9,418 nucleotides of DNA from Gammaproteobacteria bacterium UBA2168 (GTDB lineage: Bacteria; Pseudomonadota; Gammaproteobacteria; Pseudomonadales; Azotimanducaceae). Shown here piece by piece: positions 6,294 through 9,418 of this stretch. Each line of letters starts with the position of its first letter. Positions within the stretch are counted from its first letter, which is position 1. The notes below the pieces were generated by a model, which did no database searches, had not been told where the DNA came from, and was given only the letters and a program-made list of their open reading frames with translations. A program made the translations under genes and the position numbers. The stretch covers positions 58,819 to 68,236 of the forward strand of contig DCWG01000045.1 of the NCBI GenBank assembly GCA_002327525.1, read 5' to 3'.

Positions 6294-6318
6294 TCACCGC
6301 GTCAATCTTCGGCGGTGA
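6294..6318 (-). terminator. Inverted repeat across the stop of the second ABM gene
   Basis: TCACCGC (6294-6300) and GCGGTGA (6312-6318) are perfect 7-bp complements separated by 11 bases, spanning the minus-strand stop codon at 6304-6302. It could close the minus-strand ABM transcript in the convergent gap. No U-run follows on the minus strand, so this is a weak call. Confidence 0.25.
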
Positions 6319-6658
6319 AGAAATCGGCCCGCGGGGTAAATGTCTCATCATAGACGGGCTCTTCGAGGTCGACGCGGTATTTCTTGGTATCCGCGGCGAT
6401 CAGCCCGAACGAGCCGATCGTGTCGCGCATCTTCAGATACCAGTCGCACTGGAAATGCGCCGCCAGTGCCTGTTCGGACTCCCAGCGCTCGAACACACGA
6501 ATGCGGCCCGGAGTAAGTGGTTCGGGACACCAGTCGTAGTCCAGACAGCCGGGTTCGGTCAGCGCGCCCTCGATGAGCGGTTTCCCGGCTGCGAGTGCGG
6601 CGTCGAGATTCTCGGGGGGCAGGTCGATCGTGCCCGAGATGATGATGCGGGTGGGCAT
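6302..6658 (-). CDS. Antibiotic biosynthesis monooxygenase (ABM)-fold protein
   Basis: From ATG 6658 the product has 118 residues: a first strand 'RIIISGTIDLPP', a helix 'NLDAALAAGKPLIEGALTEP', then 'GCLDYDWCPEP', 'GRIRVFERWESEQALAAHF' and 'WYLKMRDTIG'. The alternation of strand, helix, 'E-P-G-C-L-x-Y', 'R-x-x-x-x-E-x-W-x-S' and 'L-x-x-H' is the pattern of dimeric alpha+beta barrel ABM proteins such as quinol monooxygenases. A longer in-frame start exists at 6748, but ATG 6658 has GGAG seven bases upstream and begins exactly at the fold, so it is preferred. It lies 47 bases after another ABM-like gene. A cofactor-free oxygenase is possible; the substrate is unknown. Confidence 0.8.
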   Translation of the reverse strand: MPTRIIISGTIDLPPENLDAALAAGKPLIEGALTEPGCLDYDWCPEPLTPGRIRVFERWESEQALAAHFQCDWYLKMRDTIGSFGLIAADTKKYRVDLEEPVYDETFTPRADFFTAED

Positions 6659-6705
6659 GTGCTTCTCCAGGTTTGGTTTGACTTGTCGCGTGGTTATTTC
6701 CGACC

Positions 6706-7089
6706 TCACCACCAAGGGGCCATTCGGATCGGTGTTAGCGTTTCCCATTCGGTGATGTCCGGTTCTGCGTCCTCCGGCAGCGGTGGATCTTCGGTGTGCG
6801 GTAGCGGTGAAGTGCCCTCTACCGGATCCAGGAACTCGAGACGGATGTTGTCGGTGAGTTCAGCGAGCATTGGGGTGCGGTGATAGTCGGCATCCTGGTG
6901 TTCGAAGAACGCGAGCTTGCTCGTGAACGACAGGGCGTAGTAGGTGAGAGGCGCCTGCCCCTTCCAGTACTTGTAGCGGATGACTTCGGTCTCGTTGGCG
7001 AGCGTTCTGTCCACCTGTTCCCGGATGGTCGCTTCCCAGCGTTCCTCGGTACCCTTGCGTATACGTATGTGCGCGAGCAGGCTCGTCAT
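6706..7089 (-). CDS. ABM/dimeric alpha-beta barrel-like protein
   Basis: Starting at ATG 7089, which follows a strong GGAGGAGG site, the product has 127 residues: 'MTSLLAHIRIRKGTEERWEA', then 'VDRTLANETEVIRYKYWKGQ', 'TYYALSFTSKLAFFEHQDAD' and 'NIRLEFLDPVEG'. The first strand with 'I-R-x-K-x-G-x-E-x-x-W', the central helix, and 'F-x-S-K-x-A-F-F-x-H-Q' resemble the ABM superfamily, with a longer acidic, proline-rich tail ('LPHTEDPPLPEDAEPDITEW'). The call is less sure than for its neighbour, and the two are not near-identical duplicates. An upstream in-frame start at 7167 is rejected for lack of a ribosome site. Probably co-transcribed with the second ABM gene. Confidence 0.65.
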   Translation of the reverse strand: MTSLLAHIRIRKGTEERWEATIREQVDRTLANETEVIRYKYWKGQAPLTYYALSFTSKLAFFEHQDADYHRTPMLAELTDNIRLEFLDPVEGTSPLPHTEDPPLPEDAEPDITEWETLTPIRMAPWW

Positions 7090-7126
7090 GTCGTCCTCCT
7101 CCCAGTGACCGTTATGCGTGATGTGC

Positions 7127-7154
7127 TTTATACCGGCTTCGGAGCGTGTGTCCA
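7127..7154 (-). promoter_or_regulatory. Sigma70-like promoter for the two ABM genes
   Basis: On the minus strand TGGACA (7154-7149) and TATAAA (7132-7127) each match five of six consensus bases and are spaced by 16 bases. Expected transcription would start near 7120, about 30 bases before ATG 7089. A short inverted repeat (CGTGT 7145-7149, ACACG 7155-7159) overlaps the -35 and could be an operator. Confidence 0.5.
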
Positions 7155-7182
7155 ACACGTGCCTCACGACGAAGCACGCAGG

Positions 7183-8136
7183 TCAGCGCAGCGCATCGGC
7201 GTCAAAATTGACGCGTGTGCGTACTCTCACGGACGGGGTGAGTGTGCCGTTTCTGATTTCGGGGGCGAATCGCCATTCCCGTAGCGCGAGTTTTGCTGCC
7301 CGATGGAAGGACAGGGAGCCGGCGGAGTCGACCACTTCTATATCGCGGGCTGAGCAATCGGGCGCTATGGAGAATTCCAGGGTCACATAACCCTCCACAC
7401 CGCGTTCCCGTGCGCTGTCCGGATAGAGGACGGCGGTTCTGTACAGCAGGGTGGCATCGTCGCCGGGATGCCAGGGACCCTCTGTTCCGAGTGCGGCGCA
7501 AAGCGCCTGTGCATTGGCAGCGCCAGTGGTCAGGGCAGATTGATACAGGAGCACGCGCGTTGGTCTCAGCAATGGCTGATCGCCCGGCAGGGACTGCATG
7601 GTTTCGACCGCGGTGCCAAGGTAGGGGATCGCCGCCGCGGCGAGACCGGCGCGTGCGAGCAGACCGCCGGCCGAGGCACTGAGACCAGCCATCAGCTCAA
7701 GCTCACCGTGACGACGGGCCAGCGCAATGGCGCGATCGAAGTGCGACGTATCGGTGGAGCCCTGAACGATACGAACTTCGCCGAGCGCCATCAATGGATC
7801 GACCAGATCCAGCGCATCCTCGCCCATGGCTGCTTGGTAGCGTTTTAGCGCCAGGCCGAGCGTCACCAGGGCCGCTGCATGGTGGCCGTTCACACGCTGC
7901 AGCTCACCGTGGTTGTAGGTGAGTGCCGCGGTGCGCGGATCGCGGGGACCGAACAACTGCGCGCCGATGACTGCCGCATCCCTGGCCGACGCCTCTGCAT
8001 CCTCGTAACGCTGGGCCTCCATCAGCCGTTGATAGGAACGGTACGCACTGTTGAAATCTGCGTTGGTGAACTTCTCGGCGACTGCAGCTGAGGCGAGCGT
8101 CAGGCATACCATGAAGGTGGTGAGTCGAATGCTCAT
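7183..8136 (-). CDS. Secreted TPR protein with C-terminal TonB-type domain
   Basis: The 317-residue protein begins with a signal peptide, [20 protein letters not shown], with cleavage likely after residue 20. Residues about 24-200 are alanine-rich paired helices of TPR style ('AYRSYQRLMEAQRYEDAEAS', 'ALTYNHGELQRVNGHHAAAL'). Residues about 230-317 form a TonB C-terminal-type domain: 'AVLYPDSARERGVEGYVTLE', then 'FSIAPDCSARDIEVVDSAG', 'FHRAAKLALREWRFAPEIRN'. Unlike true TonB it has no membrane anchor or proline-rich spacer, so it is probably a free periplasmic protein and not the energy transducer itself. ATG 8136 overlaps the GST stop by four bases, indicating translational coupling. Role unknown. 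Confidence 0.8.
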   Translation of the reverse strand: MSIRLTTFMVCLTLASAAVAEKFTNADFNSAYRSYQRLMEAQRYEDAEASARDAAVIGAQLFGPRDPRTAALTYNHGELQRVNGHHAAALVTLGLALKRYQAAMGEDALDLVDPLMALGEVRIVQGSTDTSHFDRAIALARRHGELELMAGLSASAGGLLARAGLAAAAIPYLGTAVETMQSLPGDQPLLRPTRVLLYQSALTTGAANAQALCAALGTEGPWHPGDDATLLYRTAVLYPDSARERGVEGYVTLEFSIAPDCSARDIEVVDSAGSLSFHRAAKLALREWRFAPEIRNGTLTPSVRVRTRVNFDADALR

Positions 8137-8741
8137 GCACTGAGGGCCGCCTGTGCCGCGGGACGTGCATGGATACGCTGCGAATAGGCGTATGTGAGCG
8201 GCGCACTCTCGCCCGTCAATACATCGAACACGCTCGCGAGGTGCAGGGTCCAGCCCAGCACGATGTCCGCTGCCGAGAAATCGTCACCGAGCAAGAAACT
8301 CTTATCTCGCATGTGTGCCTCCACCGCGCCCAGACAGATTTCGGCACGTGCCCGCCCGTCCTCCACCACCGCCGGCAGGCGCTCTGACTCCGGGCGTATG
8401 ATGGTGTGCTGAGCCATGTCGCCCAGGGGTCGAGCGAAGCTCGATTCGGCGAACCAGCACCACTGCAGATAGTGCGCCGCTTCAGGAGTGCCGGGTGAGG
8501 GTTGTAGAGCCCCGCGGCCATAGCGGTCGAGCAGGTACTGCATCATGGCGCACGATTCGATCATCCTCAAATCCCCGTCCTCCATCACCGGCAGCTTGCC
8601 CTGCGGGTGCATGGCCTTCCAGGCATCACTGGTGCGCCGTTGGGATTCGACCGTGATCACCTCGTATGGCAGGCCCAGTTCCTCGGCCAGCCAGATGATT
8701 CGAATACTGCGCATCAGGGGCGCATGGTAGATACGGATCAT
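8133..8741 (-). CDS. Glutathione S-transferase family protein
   Basis: The 202-residue protein has a thioredoxin-like N-terminal domain: '[20 protein letters not shown]', '[11 protein letters not shown]', '[11 protein letters not shown]' with the cis-proline at about residue 51, and '[15 protein letters not shown]' with the glutathione-binding Glu-Ser at 62-63. A helical C-terminal domain includes '[20 protein letters not shown]', the N-capping/hydrophobic staple region of GSTs. Length is typical. Ser12 is a candidate catalytic residue. The enzyme would conjugate glutathione to electrophiles or reduce peroxides in the cytoplasm. ATG 8741 is preceded by AGGAGG nine bases upstream. The gene is divergent from malate synthase G and coupled to the TPR/TonB-C gene. 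Confidence 0.92.
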   Translation of the reverse strand: MIRIYHAPLMRSIRIIWLAEELGLPYEVITVESQRRTSDAWKAMHPQGKLPVMEDGDLRMIESCAMMQYLLDRYGRGALQPSPGTPEAAHYLQWCWFAESSFARPLGDMAQHTIIRPESERLPAVVEDGRARAEICLGAVEAHMRDKSFLLGDDFSAADIVLGWTLHLASVFDVLTGESAPLTYAYSQRIHARPAAQAALSA

Positions 8742-8833
8742 TTATGCTTCCTCCTGATTCGAGAAACTACCCCCAGCGGTCGGTAAAGGGAAGGTGGCCC
8801 GGCCGTCCCGGATCAAACCCGCGGTGGCTGGGG

Positions 8834-8839
8834 TATACT
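8834..8839 (+). promoter_or_regulatory. Possible -10 box for glcB
   Basis: TATACT (five of six consensus bases) lies about 34 bases before the glcB ATG, a sensible distance for a promoter. The best -35 candidate with 16-base spacing, ATCAAA at 8812-8817, is poor, so an activator may be needed or the match may be chance. The 8742-8872 divergent spacer shows no other clear signal. Confidence 0.3.
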
Positions 8840-8872
8840 TGCCAGCTTTTTCGCTCGGGACAGGATGAGGTC

Positions 8873-9418
8873 ATGACGAATGCTGACAGAGAAACACTCG
8901 GCGGTTTGCAGGTTGCCGCGGAGCTGGCGGCACTAGTACGCGATGAACTGGTACCTGGCACCGGTGTGGACATCGACGCCATGTGGGCGGGTTTTGGCGC
9001 GATCGTGAGTGATCTGGGTCCGGAGAATCGTACGCTGCTCGCGCGTCGGGATGAACTGCAGGAGACAATCGACGCGTGGCACCTGGCTCGCAAGGGACAG
9101 GAAGTCGATGCCGCCGAATACAAGTCGTTTCTCAAAGAGATAGGCTATCTCGTTGAAGAACCAGTAGATTTTTCTATTCAGACCCGGGACGTGGACGAGG
9201 AGATCGCCATTACAGCGGGACCTCAGCTCGTCGTGCCCGTGAAGAACGCGCGATATGCGCTCAATGCCGCCAACGCACGCTGGGGCAGCCTTTACGACGC
9301 GCTTTACGGCACGGACATCATTCCGGAAGAGCCGGGGCGCGAGAAAGGCGGTTCGTACAACCCTGCACGGGGTGAGCTGGTCGTGCAACGCGCCGCGGCG
9401 TTCCTCGATACCTGCGTG
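8873..9418 (+). CDS. glcB: Malate synthase G, N-terminal part (runs off right edge)
   Basis: From ATG 8873 an open frame of 182 codons reaches the window end. It begins [20 protein letters not shown] and contains '[20 protein letters not shown]', '[16 protein letters not shown]', '[14 protein letters not shown]', '[20 protein letters not shown]' and '[20 protein letters not shown]' followed by 'GTD'. These match the N-terminal region of malate synthase G closely. The enzyme condenses glyoxylate with acetyl-CoA to malate in the cytoplasm, completing the glyoxylate or glycolate route. The full protein is about 720 residues, so the TIM-barrel catalytic residues lie outside the window. An AGGATGAGG ribosome site sits just upstream. 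No neighbouring glc genes are visible on this side. Confidence 0.95.
   Translation, partial: MTNADRETLGGLQVAAELAALVRDELVPGTGVDIDAMWAGFGAIVSDLGPENRTLLARRDELQETIDAWHLARKGQEVDAAEYKSFLKEIGYLVEEPVDFSIQTRDVDEEIAITAGPQLVVPVKNARYALNAANARWGSLYDALYGTDIIPEEPGREKGGSYNPARGELVVQRAAAFLDTCV

Noticed and set aside
6706..7167. Longer N-terminus for the first ABM-like protein, starting at 7167
   Set aside because: The extra 26 residues have no family character, span the promoter, and the internal ATG 7089 has a much better ribosome site.
8827..8851. GCTGG...CCAGC followed by five T residues, like a small terminator
   Set aside because: The stem is only 5 bp with a 10-base loop, and it lies upstream of glcB where no plus-strand transcript needs to end.

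Overview
The window is moderately GC-rich proteobacterial DNA with short intergenic gaps, AGGAG-type ribosome binding sites and many 4-nt stop/start overlaps. The gene families (malate synthase G, a DUF6404 membrane protein, GST, ABM monooxygenases, a MATE exporter, an AcoX-like ATP-NAD kinase homologue) suggest a free-living, probably marine or environmental gammaproteobacterium. That assignment is inference from family content only. No tRNA, rRNA, CRISPR array, insertion sequence or phage gene was seen.

Left part (1-2715): the first 50 codons of a TauD/TfdA-type dioxygenase run leftward out of the window. It is divergent from a complete 12-helix MATE exporter. The exporter converges, with an 11-bp tail-to-tail overlap, on a minus-strand ATP-NAD kinase/AcoX-like protein. 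That kinase gene contains a perfect 15-bp stem inverted repeat just before its GGDGT motif and has a TetR-style palindrome upstream.

Middle (2874-4402): a compact stretch of decayed genes. (a) A TetR regulator is full length but interrupted by two in-frame amber codons. (b) A ThuA-like N-terminus is fused in frame to a transporter-like two-helix fragment. (c) A Nudix hydrolase has a good ribosome binding site, but its reading frame breaks at a tandem GGCGA repeat, and two of its Nudix-box residues are substituted. Downstream of the broken Nudix gene, three intact genes (DUF6404 membrane protein, GNAT acetyltransferase, LLM-class flavin oxidoreductase) follow with successive 4-nt overlaps, so the operon survives although its first gene is damaged.

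Right part (6302-8741): a minus-strand group reads GST, then a secreted TPR/TonB-C protein (4-nt overlap), then two small ABM-fold proteins preceded by a good sigma70-like promoter. Divergent from the GST gene, at 8873, the N-terminal 182 codons of malate synthase G (glcB) run off the right edge.

I did not find a convincing new multi-gene system. The most unusual content is the cluster of decayed genes and the intragenic hairpin.
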